Assembly (NCBI GenBank): GCA_020248985.1
Contig: JADCGL010000001.1
Span: forward strand, 62,001-126,000
DNA length: 64,000 nucleotides
Direction of reading: 5' to 3'
DNA from: Telmatospirillum sp.
Lineage (GTDB): Bacteria; Pseudomonadota; Alphaproteobacteria; CACIAM-22H2
The position numbers and the translations under genes were made by a program. Below the pieces are notes generated by a model that was not told the DNA's origin, ran no database searches, and saw only the letters and a program-made list of their open reading frames with translations. Position 1 is the first letter of the stretch, and each line of letters begins with the position of its first letter. Below, piece after piece: positions 52,511 to 60,756 of the stretch.

Positions 52511-53284
52511 TTACGTGGTGCCTTCTTGGCCGCGCGTCGCCCAGCCGGTGAAATGCTGCTCGAGCAGCACCGTGACGGCATACATGACCACGCCCATCAC
52601 GGCAATCACCAGCAGGCCCGCGAACACCAGCGGCACGTCGAAGCGCGAGGAGGCCGCGATCATCAGATAGCCAATTCCTTCGTTCGAGGCGACGGTTTCG
52701 GCCACGACCGAGCCAACGAAGGCGAGTGTGATCGATACTTTGAGCGAGGCGAAGAAATAGGGCAGCGAACGCGGAATGCCGACCTTCCACAGAATCTGCA
52801 TCTTGCGCGCGCCCAGCGAGCGCAGCACGTCGCGCATTTCGGGCTCGATCGTCGCAAGTCCGGTCGCGACGTTCACGGCGATGGGCAGGAAGGCGATCAT
52901 GAACGCCGTCAATATGGCCGGCACCGCTCCGATGCCGAACCAAATCACGAGCACGGGCACCACGGCCACTTTGGGCACGGAGTTGAAGCCGATCAGAACC
53001 GGATAGAGCCCGGCATAGACGACGCGCGAAGCGCCGATCAACAGGCCGATGGCCATGCCCACGACGACGGCGATGCCGAAGCCGATCATCGTAGTGGCGA
53101 GCGTGAAGGCGGCATTGTGCCAGATCGGGCCCCAGCGCAGCACGAGCGTGTCGTAGATGATGCTCGGACGCGGCAGGATGAAGACCGGGATCTTGAAGGC
53201 GATGCAGGCGATTTCCCAAAACACAAACAGACCCACCACGGTTGCGACGGGGGTCACGTAGACGATCATTTTGTCTTTGTTCAT
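52511..53284 (-). CDS. ABC transporter permease, SsuC/TauC type
   Basis: 257 aa, six hydrophobic segments. Loop PEMRDVLRSLGARKMQILWKVGIPRSLPYFFASLKV is the EAA motif of nitrate/sulfonate/taurine-type permeases; FNSVPKVAVVPVLVIWFGIG is also diagnostic. No binding protein or ATPase gene flanks it, so it is a stray subunit whose partners are elsewhere. Near xdhABC and RidA, purine or pyrimidine uptake is possible, but this is guesswork. Confidence 0.9.
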   Translation of the reverse strand: MNKDKMIVYVTPVATVVGLFVFWEIACIAFKIPVFILPRPSIIYDTLVLRWGPIWHNAAFTLATTMIGFGIAVVVGMAIGLLIGASRVVYAGLYPVLIGFNSVPKVAVVPVLVIWFGIGAVPAILTAFMIAFLPIAVNVATGLATIEPEMRDVLRSLGARKMQILWKVGIPRSLPYFFASLKVSITLAFVGSVVAETVASNEGIGYLMIAASSRFDVPLVFAGLLVIAVMGVVMYAVTVLLEQHFTGWATRGQEGTT

Positions 53285-53473
53285 GGCGGGGGAACTCGCA
53301 ATGCCAAGAGGGTACGAACGGAACGCCTTCGCGATGCAACGGCCATTCCAGATTCCAACCCGTTGATCCTGATGGGATTGCTGGGCGATCCGCCTAAATT
53401 TTAGGCGGTCCGGCCCGAAATGCGCAAGGTTCTTGCGGGCTTGCTGCGACGCGGGCTAGCAAGGGGCATGCAG

Positions 53474-54481
53474 ATGGCTGAAATCTGGCCTGCTTTTGTG
53501 CCTTCTCTTGCGATCGCGTTCGGATGCGGCCTTGCCGGCGCCGTGGCGATGGCGCGTCTGCGCCTGCTCGTCGACCAGCCCAATGCGCGCTCTTCGCATA
53601 TCGTGCCCACTCCGCGCGGCGGCGGTGTTGGCCTTGTTGTCGGCGCGCTCGCAGGCTGCCTTTGGCTGGCGGCGGATGCGACCCTCGTCGGGCTTGCCGC
53701 CGGTGCTTTGGTCGCCGCCGCAGCTGGGCTTGCCGACGATGCGCGCGCGCAAGGGGCGTTCGTCAAATTCGGCGCGCAGTTTCTGGCGGCAGCACTTGCG
53801 ATGGCGGGCGGGGCCGTGTTCGGCATCGTGCATGTGCCGGGTGTGGGGCCCGTCGATCTCGGGATTTTTGCCGGACCCGTCACGTTCCTGTGGTTCGTGG
53901 GCCTTACCAACGCCTACAATTTCATGGATGGGCTCGATGCGTTGGCCGCCTCCACGGGGGCGGTTGCAGCGCTTTTTGCGGGCCTCGTGCTCGCCGTCGA
54001 CGGGCACAATGCGTTGGCGGGCTTGGCCTTTGTGCTCGCGGCGGCGTGTTTGGGCTTTCTTCCGCTCAACTGGCCGCGCGCGCGCGTTTTCATGGGCGAC
54101 GTGGGCTCGCAGTTTTTGGGTTTTTCCTTCGCCGGTTTGGGCGTGCTTGCCGCCAATGCCGATGCAAGCGGCCAGCTTTTTTGGCTCGTCCCGCTGGTGC
54201 TCATGCATTTTCTGTTCGACACGATGTTGACCGCCGCGCGTCGTGCCGCCAACGGCGAAAACGTGCTCGCCGCGCACCGCGGGCATCTCTACCAGCTATT
54301 GAACCAATCCGGCGTGCCGCACGGGCGCGTGTCGGCCTTGCTCGCCGGGTTTTCGGCGCTGCAAGGGCTTGCCGCACTGTACCTGTCCAGCAGCGTTGCG
54401 GCCGCCCTGCTGGCGGCGTTTGCGCTGCAGTTGGCTTACGCGCGCGTCGTGTTCAGCCGTGCGAGGGCGCAAACGCCATAG
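53474..54481 (+). CDS. WecA/MraY-like polyprenyl-phosphate sugar-1-phosphate transferase
   Basis: 335 aa multi-pass membrane enzyme. Motifs: DQPNARSSHIVPTPRGGG (residues about 34-51), the aspartate pair LADDARAQ, NAYNFMDGLDALA, FMGDVGSQFLGF and the HIHH-equivalent HRGHLYQLLN. These are the catalytic loops of the WecA/TagO/MraY superfamily that puts a HexNAc-1-phosphate on undecaprenyl phosphate to start a surface glycan. ATG 53474 has AAGGGG 7 nt upstream. No other glycan genes are nearby. 3' end overlaps the amidase gene by 29 bp. Confidence 0.92.
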   Translation: MAEIWPAFVPSLAIAFGCGLAGAVAMARLRLLVDQPNARSSHIVPTPRGGGVGLVVGALAGCLWLAADATLVGLAAGALVAAAAGLADDARAQGAFVKFGAQFLAAALAMAGGAVFGIVHVPGVGPVDLGIFAGPVTFLWFVGLTNAYNFMDGLDALAASTGAVAALFAGLVLAVDGHNALAGLAFVLAAACLGFLPLNWPRARVFMGDVGSQFLGFSFAGLGVLAANADASGQLFWLVPLVLMHFLFDTMLTAARRAANGENVLAAHRGHLYQLLNQSGVPHGRVSALLAGFSALQGLAALYLSSSVAAALLAAFALQLAYARVVFSRARAQTP

Positions 54482-55862
54482 GCCGCATGCGCTCGACCGA
54501 GCGGGCCAGCGCCAGAATGTCTTCTTCGCGATGGCGGCGGCCGACGATCTGCAAGCCCACCGGCAACTGCGACGCCGTCATGCCGCACGGCACGGAGATG
54601 GCGGGCAGGCCCACCATCGACACGAGGAAGGTCGGGGCAACCCAATCGATGTAGCTCGTGAGCTTTTTGCCTGCGATCGTCTCGGGATAGTTCTGCTCGA
54701 CCGGGAACGGGGCGACGGGCGCGCACGGGCAGCACACGGCGTCGTAGGTTTCCAAGAGATCGGCCCAGATCTGCACCATGCGCGCGCGCGCATGTTCGCC
54801 GGCCGCGATGTCTTTGGGGCTTTGCGCGAGGCCGCGGCGGATATTGCCGGCGAGATTGGGATTGAAGCGCTCGACCAGATGCAGCCGGTCGAGATGCGAA
54901 TGCACCATCCATTGGCCGCGCAGCTGCAGGAAGGCTTCGCGCCCAAAGGCGAGATCCATATCGGCCTGCTCGACGCGCGCGCCCCAGGTGCCGATCTGGT
55001 AAGCGGCCGCTTTGCACAAAGCCTCCACCTCCGCATCGACGCCAATGCGCGCGAAGTCGGCGACGTAAGCGACGCGCATGCCCGCGACTTTGCCTTCGAC
55101 GGCGGCGGGAAAATCGCGGCTGCCGAGCCGGAAGCTGCGCGCATCGCGCGGGCTTTCGCCGGCGATCGCCTGCAGCAGCAATGCGCAGTCCGCAACGTTG
55201 CGCGCCATCGGCCCTGCGACCGACAGCATGTCGAACGCGCGCGCGGTCGGATAGACCGGCACCAAACCCGGCGTGGGCCGCAAGCCGACGACGCCGCAGA
55301 ACGACGCCGGCGTGCGCAGGCTGCCGCCGAGATCCGAGCCGTCGCTGAGTGCGATCATGCGCGCGGCAAGGGCGGCGGCCCCGCCGCCGGTCGAGCCCGA
55401 GGCCGACATTTGCGGGTTCCACGGATTGCGCGTGGCGCCGAACAGCGTGTTGACCGTGTTGGCACCGGCTGCGTATTCGGGCGTGTTGGTTTTGCCCACA
55501 ATCACGGCGCCCGCCTCCTTGATGCGCGCGATCATGACGTGGTCCTGCGTCGGCACGTTGTCGGCCATCGTCGGCGAGCCGTAGGTCGTCAGAATGCCGG
55601 CCGTCTGGTGCACGTCTTTGATGCCGATGGGAATGCCCGCAAGCGGGCCGGGATCGATGCCGGCCGCCACTTTGGCATCGACGGCGCTTGCGGCTGCGCG
55701 CGCCTTGTCTTCGACCAGCGTGCAGATCGCGTTGAGGGTCGGGTTTTCGGTTGCGATGCGTGCGAGATGCGCTTCGAGCACGGCAGTCGCCGTCAAGGCC
55801 CCGGATTTGACGCGGGCGGCGATTTCGCCGGCGGACAGGCTGACGATCCAGGACTGGGACAT
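54453..55862 (-). CDS. Amidase-signature-family amidase
   Basis: 469 aa. Ser-cisSer-Lys triad: K82 in GIPIGIKDVHQTAG, S157 in SASGSTGGGAAALAARM, S181 in SDLGGSLRTPA. Full amidase-signature length. Hydrolyses an amide of unknown identity; GatA, with a partner GatBC, is unlikely since these are absent and the loop wording differs. ATG 55862; divergent from the molybdoenzyme gene by 81 bp, convergent overlap of 29 bp with the transferase. Confidence 0.93.
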   Translation of the reverse strand: MSQSWIVSLSAGEIAARVKSGALTATAVLEAHLARIATENPTLNAICTLVEDKARAAASAVDAKVAAGIDPGPLAGIPIGIKDVHQTAGILTTYGSPTMADNVPTQDHVMIARIKEAGAVIVGKTNTPEYAAGANTVNTLFGATRNPWNPQMSASGSTGGGAAALAARMIALSDGSDLGGSLRTPASFCGVVGLRPTPGLVPVYPTARAFDMLSVAGPMARNVADCALLLQAIAGESPRDARSFRLGSRDFPAAVEGKVAGMRVAYVADFARIGVDAEVEALCKAAAYQIGTWGARVEQADMDLAFGREAFLQLRGQWMVHSHLDRLHLVERFNPNLAGNIRRGLAQSPKDIAAGEHARARMVQIWADLLETYDAVCCPCAPVAPFPVEQNYPETIAGKKLTSYIDWVAPTFLVSMVGLPAISVPCGMTASQLPVGLQIVGRRHREEDILALARSVERMRPMAFAPSHG

Positions 55863-55943
55863 GAAGGCGGCCTCGCTTGGTGCTGAAAGGTGAGGGCGGG
55901 CGGATGGCTTGCCTGCCTCGGACAGTTCCCGTACCTTCCGGCC

Positions 55944-58019
55944 ATGCCCGATTCAAGTGCCGTTTTGCCCGGCTGGCATTCTTCGACCTGCCCGCACGAT
56001 TGCCCCAGCGTGTGCGCGCTGGAGGTCGAGCTGTTGGCCGAGGGCCGCATAGGCAAGGTGCGGGGTGCCCGCGCCAACGACTACACGGCTGGCGTCGTGT
56101 GCGCCAAAGTGGCGCGCTATGCCGAGCGTCAGCACCATCCGGACCGGCTGTCGCAGCCGTTGCGCCGCATCGGTCCCAAAGGCGGCGGCATTGAGGCTTT
56201 TGCGCCGATTTCGTGGGACGAAGCGCTCGATGAAACCGCCAATCGCCTGAAAGCGGCGGCGGCCAAATACGGGCCCGAAACCGTGTGGCCCTATTTCTAC
56301 GCCGGCACGATGGGGCTCGTGCAGCGCGACGGCATCGAGCGCCTGCGCCACACCATGGGCTATTCGCGCCAATACTCGACCTTCTGCATCACGCTGCCCG
56401 ATGCAGGCTGGAAGGCGGGGGCGGGCGTCAAGCGCGGCGTGGATGCGCGCGAGATCGCCGACAGCGATTTGGTCGTCGTGTGGGGCGGCAATCCCGTGTC
56501 CACGCAAGTCAATGTGATGACGCATATCGCGCGCGCGCGCAAAGAGCGCGGCGCCAAGCTCGTCGTCGTCGATGCCTACAGGACCGGGACGGCCCAGCAG
56601 GCCGATTTGGCCCTCATCGTGCGGCCGGGCACGGATGCGGCATTGGCGCTGGGCGTCATGCATGTGCTGTTCGCCGAGGGTTTCGCCGACCGCTCCTACA
56701 TGGCCAAATACACGAAGGGTGCGGCCGAGCTCGAAGCGCATGTCGCAGCCAAGACGCCGGAATGGGCGGCTGCGATCTGCGGCGTGCCGGCTGAAACGAT
56801 CCGCGAATTCGCGCGCCTGTTCGGGCGCACCAAGCGCAGCTATATGCGTATGGGTTACGGCTTCGCGCGCCATCGCAACGGCGCGTCGTCGATGCATGCG
56901 GCAAGTTCGCTTGCGGCTGTCACGGGCGCTTGGGCACATCGCGGCGGCGGGGCGATGTACGGGCAATCGGGCTTGTACAAGCTCGACAAGACGATGATCG
57001 AAGGGCTCGATCGGCTCGATCCGAGCGTGCGCGTGCTCGACCAGAGCCGTATCGGCGCGGTGCTGACGGGCGACCCCGCCGATCTCGGGTCAGGCCCGCC
57101 GGTCACGGCGTTGTTCGTGCAGAACACCAACCCGATGAACGTGGCGCCCGATCTTGCCAAGGTGAAGGCGGGCTTCGGGCGCGACGATCTGTTCGTGTGC
57201 GTGCACGAACAGTTTTTGACCGATACGGCGCGCCAAGCCGACATCGTGCTGCCGGCCACGACGTTCCTCGAGCACGACGATCTTTACACCGCAAGCGGCC
57301 ACACCTACCTGCAGGTCGCGCGTAAGATCGTCGAGCCCTATGCGCAGTGCCGGCCCAACCATTGGGTGCTGCAGCAATTGGCCCAGCGTTTGGGTGCCAC
57401 GCATCCCGGCTTCGAAATGACGGAGTGGGAGCTCGTCGACTGGACGCTCAAAGCCTCGGGCCATCCGGGGGCGGCCGAGCTCCACGCCAAGCGCTGGCAC
57501 GATTGCGCACCCTCTTTCGAGACCGGCCATTTTCTCGACGGGTTCGGCCATGCCGACGGCAAATGGCATTTCACGGCCGACTGGGCCGCGATCGGCCCGC
57601 AATGGGCCGATATGCCGAGCCTGCCTGATCAGATGGGCTTCGATGCGCCGACGCCCGAAAAACCGTTCCGGCTGGTGGCCGCACCGGCGCGCAGTTTCCT
57701 GAATTCGACATTTACCGAAACGCCGGGCAGCCAGGCGCGCGAGGGCGCACCTGCCGCCTTGATCCACCCCGCCGATCTTGCCGAAATTGGGCTGGCGGAC
57801 GGCGCGGAAGTGCGCCTCGGCAACGCGCGCGCGAGCCTGCGGGTGGCGGCCAAAGCCTTCGACGGGCTCGTGCGCGGCACGGTCGTCGTCGAAAGCATTT
57901 GGCCCAACGGCGCTTATGCCGAAGGGCTCGGCATCAACGCGCTGACGGCCGCAGATCCGGGCTTCCCGGCCGGCGGTGCCGTGTTCCACGACACCGCCAT
58001 TTGGGTAAGGCCCGCCTAA
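55944..58019 (+). CDS. Molybdopterin (bis-MGD) oxidoreductase, DMSO reductase family
   Basis: 691 aa. N-terminal 4Fe-4S motif STCPHDCPSVCALEVE with the fourth cysteine in GVVCAKVARYAER; then PISWDEALDETANRLK, VVWGGNPVSTQVNV, AFVQNTNP-like FVQNTNPMNVAPD, and DIVLPATTFLEHDDL; the C-terminal molydopterin-binding barrel ends with HPADLAEIGLADGAEV. No Tat signal is visible, so it is likely cytoplasmic. No electron-transfer subunit is adjacent. Its substrate is unknown. Start ATG 55944; ends 3 bp before the convergent SDR stop. Confidence 0.92.
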   Translation: MPDSSAVLPGWHSSTCPHDCPSVCALEVELLAEGRIGKVRGARANDYTAGVVCAKVARYAERQHHPDRLSQPLRRIGPKGGGIEAFAPISWDEALDETANRLKAAAAKYGPETVWPYFYAGTMGLVQRDGIERLRHTMGYSRQYSTFCITLPDAGWKAGAGVKRGVDAREIADSDLVVVWGGNPVSTQVNVMTHIARARKERGAKLVVVDAYRTGTAQQADLALIVRPGTDAALALGVMHVLFAEGFADRSYMAKYTKGAAELEAHVAAKTPEWAAAICGVPAETIREFARLFGRTKRSYMRMGYGFARHRNGASSMHAASSLAAVTGAWAHRGGGAMYGQSGLYKLDKTMIEGLDRLDPSVRVLDQSRIGAVLTGDPADLGSGPPVTALFVQNTNPMNVAPDLAKVKAGFGRDDLFVCVHEQFLTDTARQADIVLPATTFLEHDDLYTASGHTYLQVARKIVEPYAQCRPNHWVLQQLAQRLGATHPGFEMTEWELVDWTLKASGHPGAAELHAKRWHDCAPSFETGHFLDGFGHADGKWHFTADWAAIGPQWADMPSLPDQMGFDAPTPEKPFRLVAAPARSFLNSTFTETPGSQAREGAPAALIHPADLAEIGLADGAEVRLGNARASLRVAAKAFDGLVRGTVVVESIWPNGAYAEGLGINALTAADPGFPAGGAVFHDTAIWVRPA

Positions 58020-58022
58020 GCC

Positions 58023-58772
58023 TCAAAGTGTCGCCATGCCGCCGTCGACGATGATTTCGGCACCCAGCATGAAGCGCGATTCGTTCGAGGCCAGGAACAC
58101 GACCGTATCGGCGATTTCGACCGGCTGGCCGAAGCGCTTCAGCGGCACTTGGTTGCGAATGCCTTCGGCCATGCCGGCGACGACGTCCGCGGGCAGGCCG
58201 AGCTTGCCGTAGATCGGCGTTGCGATCGGACCCGGGCTCACCGCATTCACGCGAATGCCGCGGCCGACCAATTCGCCCGACAAAGTGCGCGCGAGGCTCA
58301 GGAGGCCGGCCTTGCTGGCGGCATAGAGGCTGCTGTTGGGCATGCCGATATGCGCGTTGATCGAGGTGTTCAGCACGATCGAGGCTTCGGCGCCGAAATG
58401 CGGCAGCAGCGCCTGGATCAGAAAATATGGACCCTTCAGATTGGCGCCGATCTGGCGGTCGAAATCGGCTTCCGAAAAACCGTCGAAGGGGCCGAACAGG
58501 CCGATGCCGGCATTGACGAACAGCACGTCGAGTTTGCCGAATGCGGCGGCGACATCGGTCGCAAGTTTGTTCTGCGCCGCGACGCTGCCCGCATCGGCGC
58601 GGAGTGCAACGACATCGCCGCCGAGCGACTTTCTGGCGTCGGCCAAACGGCCTTCGTCGAGTCCGGTGATCGCGACCTTCGCGCCTTCCTCAAGAAACCG
58701 CTTTGCGGTTTCGTAGCCGATACCGGTGGTGCCGCCGGTGATCAGGGCGGTTTTGCCTTCGAGGCGTTTCAT
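58023..58772 (-). CDS. Short-chain dehydrogenase/reductase, TetR-linked
   Basis: 249 aa classical SDR: TGGTTGIGYE cofactor loop, VNAGIGLFGP, catalytic serine in LNTSINAHIG, SLYAASKAG (Y-x-x-x-K), PGPIATPI and the C-terminal LGAEIIVDGGMATL. Divergently placed from a TetR gene with two similar operator-like sites between, the usual layout for a repressor controlling an oxidoreductase for some toxic or xenobiotic carbonyl. GAAAGC and AAGGAG-like text precedes ATG 58772. Confidence 0.93.
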   Translation of the reverse strand: MKRLEGKTALITGGTTGIGYETAKRFLEEGAKVAITGLDEGRLADARKSLGGDVVALRADAGSVAAQNKLATDVAAAFGKLDVLFVNAGIGLFGPFDGFSEADFDRQIGANLKGPYFLIQALLPHFGAEASIVLNTSINAHIGMPNSSLYAASKAGLLSLARTLSGELVGRGIRVNAVSPGPIATPIYGKLGLPADVVAGMAEGIRNQVPLKRFGQPVEIADTVVFLASNESRFMLGAEIIVDGGMATL

Positions 58773-58806
58773 TTTGCTTTCTCCTTGCGGGAAATCGGTG
58801 AATTGT

Positions 58807-58820
58807 GTATCGTTTGGTAT
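58807..58820 (-). promoter_or_regulatory. Operator-like site 1 (near the SDR gene)
   Basis: GTATCGTTTGGTAT, whose reverse complement ATACCAAACGATAC matches site 2 (TTACCAATAGGTAC) at 10 of 14 positions. It lies 35 bp before the SDR start, in AT-rich sequence, as expected for repressor control. Confidence 0.5.
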
Positions 58821-58856
58821 AAATAAGAGGACGCCTAAGCAGCGTCAAGCAAAATC

Positions 58857-58870
58857 TTACCAATAGGTAC
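58857..58870 (+). promoter_or_regulatory. Operator-like site 2 (before the TetR gene)
   Basis: TTACCAATAGGTAC with dyad TACC-AATA-GGTA, ending 3 nt before the TetR start codon. It probably serves autoregulation of the repressor. Confidence 0.5.
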
Positions 58871-58873
58871 AAA

Positions 58874-59464
58874 ATGCCGGCAGGCCGTCCGCGAAACTTC
58901 GACACCGGCGCCGCCCTCGATGCGGCGATGAAAGTTTTTTGGCAATACGGTTACGAGGGCGCCTCGCTTGACCTGCTGACGCAGGAAATGCAGATCAACC
59001 GGCCGAGCTTGTATGGGGCGTTCGGCGACAAAGCCGATTTGTTCGAAAAGGCAGTCGCGCGGTACCAGGAAAAGTATGCCGGGCCGAATCTGCGCGTGTT
59101 GGCAGATGCGCCCAATTTGGAAGCCGCCCTTGCCGATTTTTTCGCCGCCACTTTGCGCCTCGTCGCCGGCAAATCGACGCCGCGCGGGTGCCTCGTCGCC
59201 TGTGTTCTGGCCGATATCTGTCCGATCGATCCGCGCTGGCGTCGCCTGATGGGCACGATCGCGGCGGCCAGCCGGGCCCAGTTTTCGGCGGCGCTGGAAC
59301 GGTTTGTGGCGCCCAAGACCGCGCGGCGCCTGGGCAATCTGCTTGCGGTTTGCGCGCCGGGGCTTGCGGTTCTGGCCCGTTCCGGCGCATCGGCGCAGGA
59401 ATTAGCCGAGGCCAGCGATGTTGCCCGCGCCGCCTGCCGAGCTGTTGGCATGGAAACTGCTTAA
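58874..59464 (+). CDS. TetR-family transcriptional regulator
   Basis: 196 aa. N-terminal HTH: AALDAAMKVFWQYGYEGASLDLLTQEM, then NRPSLYGAFGDKADLFEKAV (recognition helix near residues 45-55). The ligand domain with TPRGCLVACVLADICP resembles the AefR-like/TetR_C group paired with SDRs and reductases. A dyad ends 3 nt before the start and a similar site precedes the divergent SDR, so it likely represses both. A terminator follows after about 85 nt. Confidence 0.92.
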   Translation: MPAGRPRNFDTGAALDAAMKVFWQYGYEGASLDLLTQEMQINRPSLYGAFGDKADLFEKAVARYQEKYAGPNLRVLADAPNLEAALADFFAATLRLVAGKSTPRGCLVACVLADICPIDPRWRRLMGTIAAASRAQFSAALERFVAPKTARRLGNLLAVCAPGLAVLARSGASAQELAEASDVARAACRAVGMETA

Positions 59465-59548
59465 CTAGAACCGTTGTCGCAAGATCTGCGCCCCGTGTTC
59501 ACACTTGAGCACCGCGCTTCTTGGCGGACAGGTTTCTCCCCAACTTTG

Positions 59549-59577
59549 GGCCGGCGCTTTTTTGCGTCGGCCTTTTT
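59549..59577 (+). terminator. Intrinsic terminator after the TetR gene
   Basis: GGCCGGCGC (59549-59557) pairs with GCGTCGGCC (59564-59572) over 9 bp with one G-T pair, TTTTTT loop, then TTTTT. It ends the TetR transcript 85 bp after its stop codon. Confidence 0.88.
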
Positions 59578-59628
59578 CTTTTTGTGATGTCGTGCACTTG
59601 TGGTGACGGCATCTTAGAGTGCGATTTG

Positions 59629-60237
59629 ATGGCTTGGACCGAGAAACCGCCGACCGCAATCGTTGCCCTTGGCGATTTGGCGCCGCTGCTGCGTACCGAG
59701 TCCGCCAAAATTCTGGCTTTCGGCTACGCGCGACTGCTCGCGGCCAGCGACGGAGCCATTCCGTCCAAGGCGAGCCTCGATCTGGCGCCGATTGCGCGCA
59801 TGCTGGCCGACGCGGCCCTGCTCGCGATCGAAGCACCAGACCGTTGCGTCTATCGGCTCGTCGGCGAAAATCTCAAGAACCGCGTCGGCTTCGATCCGAC
59901 CGGTCTCAACTACTACGATCTCGTGCCTGAAATTCGCCGCAGCTACGCGATGCGCGCCATGAACATGGTGATCGGCCGGCCGATGGGCTTTCGCGCGGAT
60001 ATCGCGCAGATCTATTCGAGCGGCGAAGCGCTGACGATCGAATCGCTGGGCCTGCCGCTTGCCTCGGCCGAGCAGGGCGTTGCGGGCTTCATCCTGTTCG
60101 CCGACGAAGCGCAGTCGCGCTGGGACCGCCGCATCGCGGAGGGGACGCGTCTCTTGGGCGCCAACGTCGTGCGCCGCGATCTCGTGGATATTGGCTTCGG
60201 CACCGATGCGGATTTCCGCGACCTCGTCGAGACGTGA
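59629..60237 (+). CDS. Small single-domain PAS-like protein
   Basis: 202 aa. The pattern PSKASLDLAPIARMLADAALLAIEAPDRCVYRLVGENLKNRVGFDPTG matches the PAS_5-like proteins common in Rhodospirillales, in which a short helical lead is followed by a PAS core; no kinase or cyclase output domain is attached. The later FILFADEAQSRW continues the fold. ATG 59629 follows a terminator; an earlier TTG at 59521 would read through that hairpin. Role is probably signal binding; target unknown. Confidence 0.75.
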   Translation: MAWTEKPPTAIVALGDLAPLLRTESAKILAFGYARLLAASDGAIPSKASLDLAPIARMLADAALLAIEAPDRCVYRLVGENLKNRVGFDPTGLNYYDLVPEIRRSYAMRAMNMVIGRPMGFRADIAQIYSSGEALTIESLGLPLASAEQGVAGFILFADEAQSRWDRRIAEGTRLLGANVVRRDLVDIGFGTDADFRDLVET

Positions 60238-60330
60238 GGGACGCCTCCTTCAAATAATGCTTGTGCGCCCACCTTGCATCGGGGCACATCTCGCCCGCTT
60301 CTCGCTCACTTTTTCCGGATGGACCCGAGC

Positions 60331-60756
60331 ATGGCCGACATCGCTGCGTTTCTGAAACTCACCTATGCGGGTGCGAACAAGATTCTGGCCGCCGCCGTGG
60401 CCAAGGCCGACTCGATGGGCGTGCCGCAATGCATCGCGATCGTCGACAATGGCGGCAATCTGCTGGCCTTTGCGCGCATGGATGGCGCCAAGCCGCTGTC
60501 GGTCGATTCGGCCACGCGCAAGGCGATCTCGGCTGCGTCGAGCCGTGCGCCCACCGGCGGCATGGCCGAAGGGCTCGATATTCGCCTTGCCATCGCCACG
60601 CAAGGCAAACTCTTGAACGTCAAAGGCGGCCTGCCGATCGTCGTTGACGGCCACACGATCGGCGGTATTGGCGTGGGCTCGGGCACGGGCGACCAGGACC
60701 TCGAAGTCGCCAAGGCCGGCGTTGCGGCCCTCGCGGGTGCCAAGGCCGACTTCTGA
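60331..60756 (+). CDS. GlcG/HbpS-family protein
   Basis: 141 aa. Opening GANKILAAAVAKADSMGVPQCIAIVDNGGNLLAFARMDGA and the closing GGIGVGSGTGDQDLEVAKAGVAAL are the GlcG/HbpS signature. HbpS binds haem in streptomycetes; GlcG function is unknown but it clusters with glycolate and diol genes. ATG 60331 has GGA 7 nt upstream; an ATG at 60319 is possible. It abuts the convergent TRAP permease stop exactly (stop to stop without a gap). Confidence 0.88.
   Translation: MADIAAFLKLTYAGANKILAAAVAKADSMGVPQCIAIVDNGGNLLAFARMDGAKPLSVDSATRKAISAASSRAPTGGMAEGLDIRLAIATQGKLLNVKGGLPIVVDGHTIGGIGVGSGTGDQDLEVAKAGVAALAGAKADF

Noticed and set aside
53285-53473. Gap between the SsuC-type permease and the WecA-like gene as a possible small gene or RNA
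   Set aside because: No ORF with coding character, no conserved RNA fold and no repeat. It is the divergent promoter region of the two genes.
59521-59628. Earlier TTG start for the PAS-like gene at 59521
   Set aside because: It would read through the strong terminator of the TetR gene and adds a cysteine-rich leader that matches nothing; ATG 59629 starts cleanly after the hairpin.
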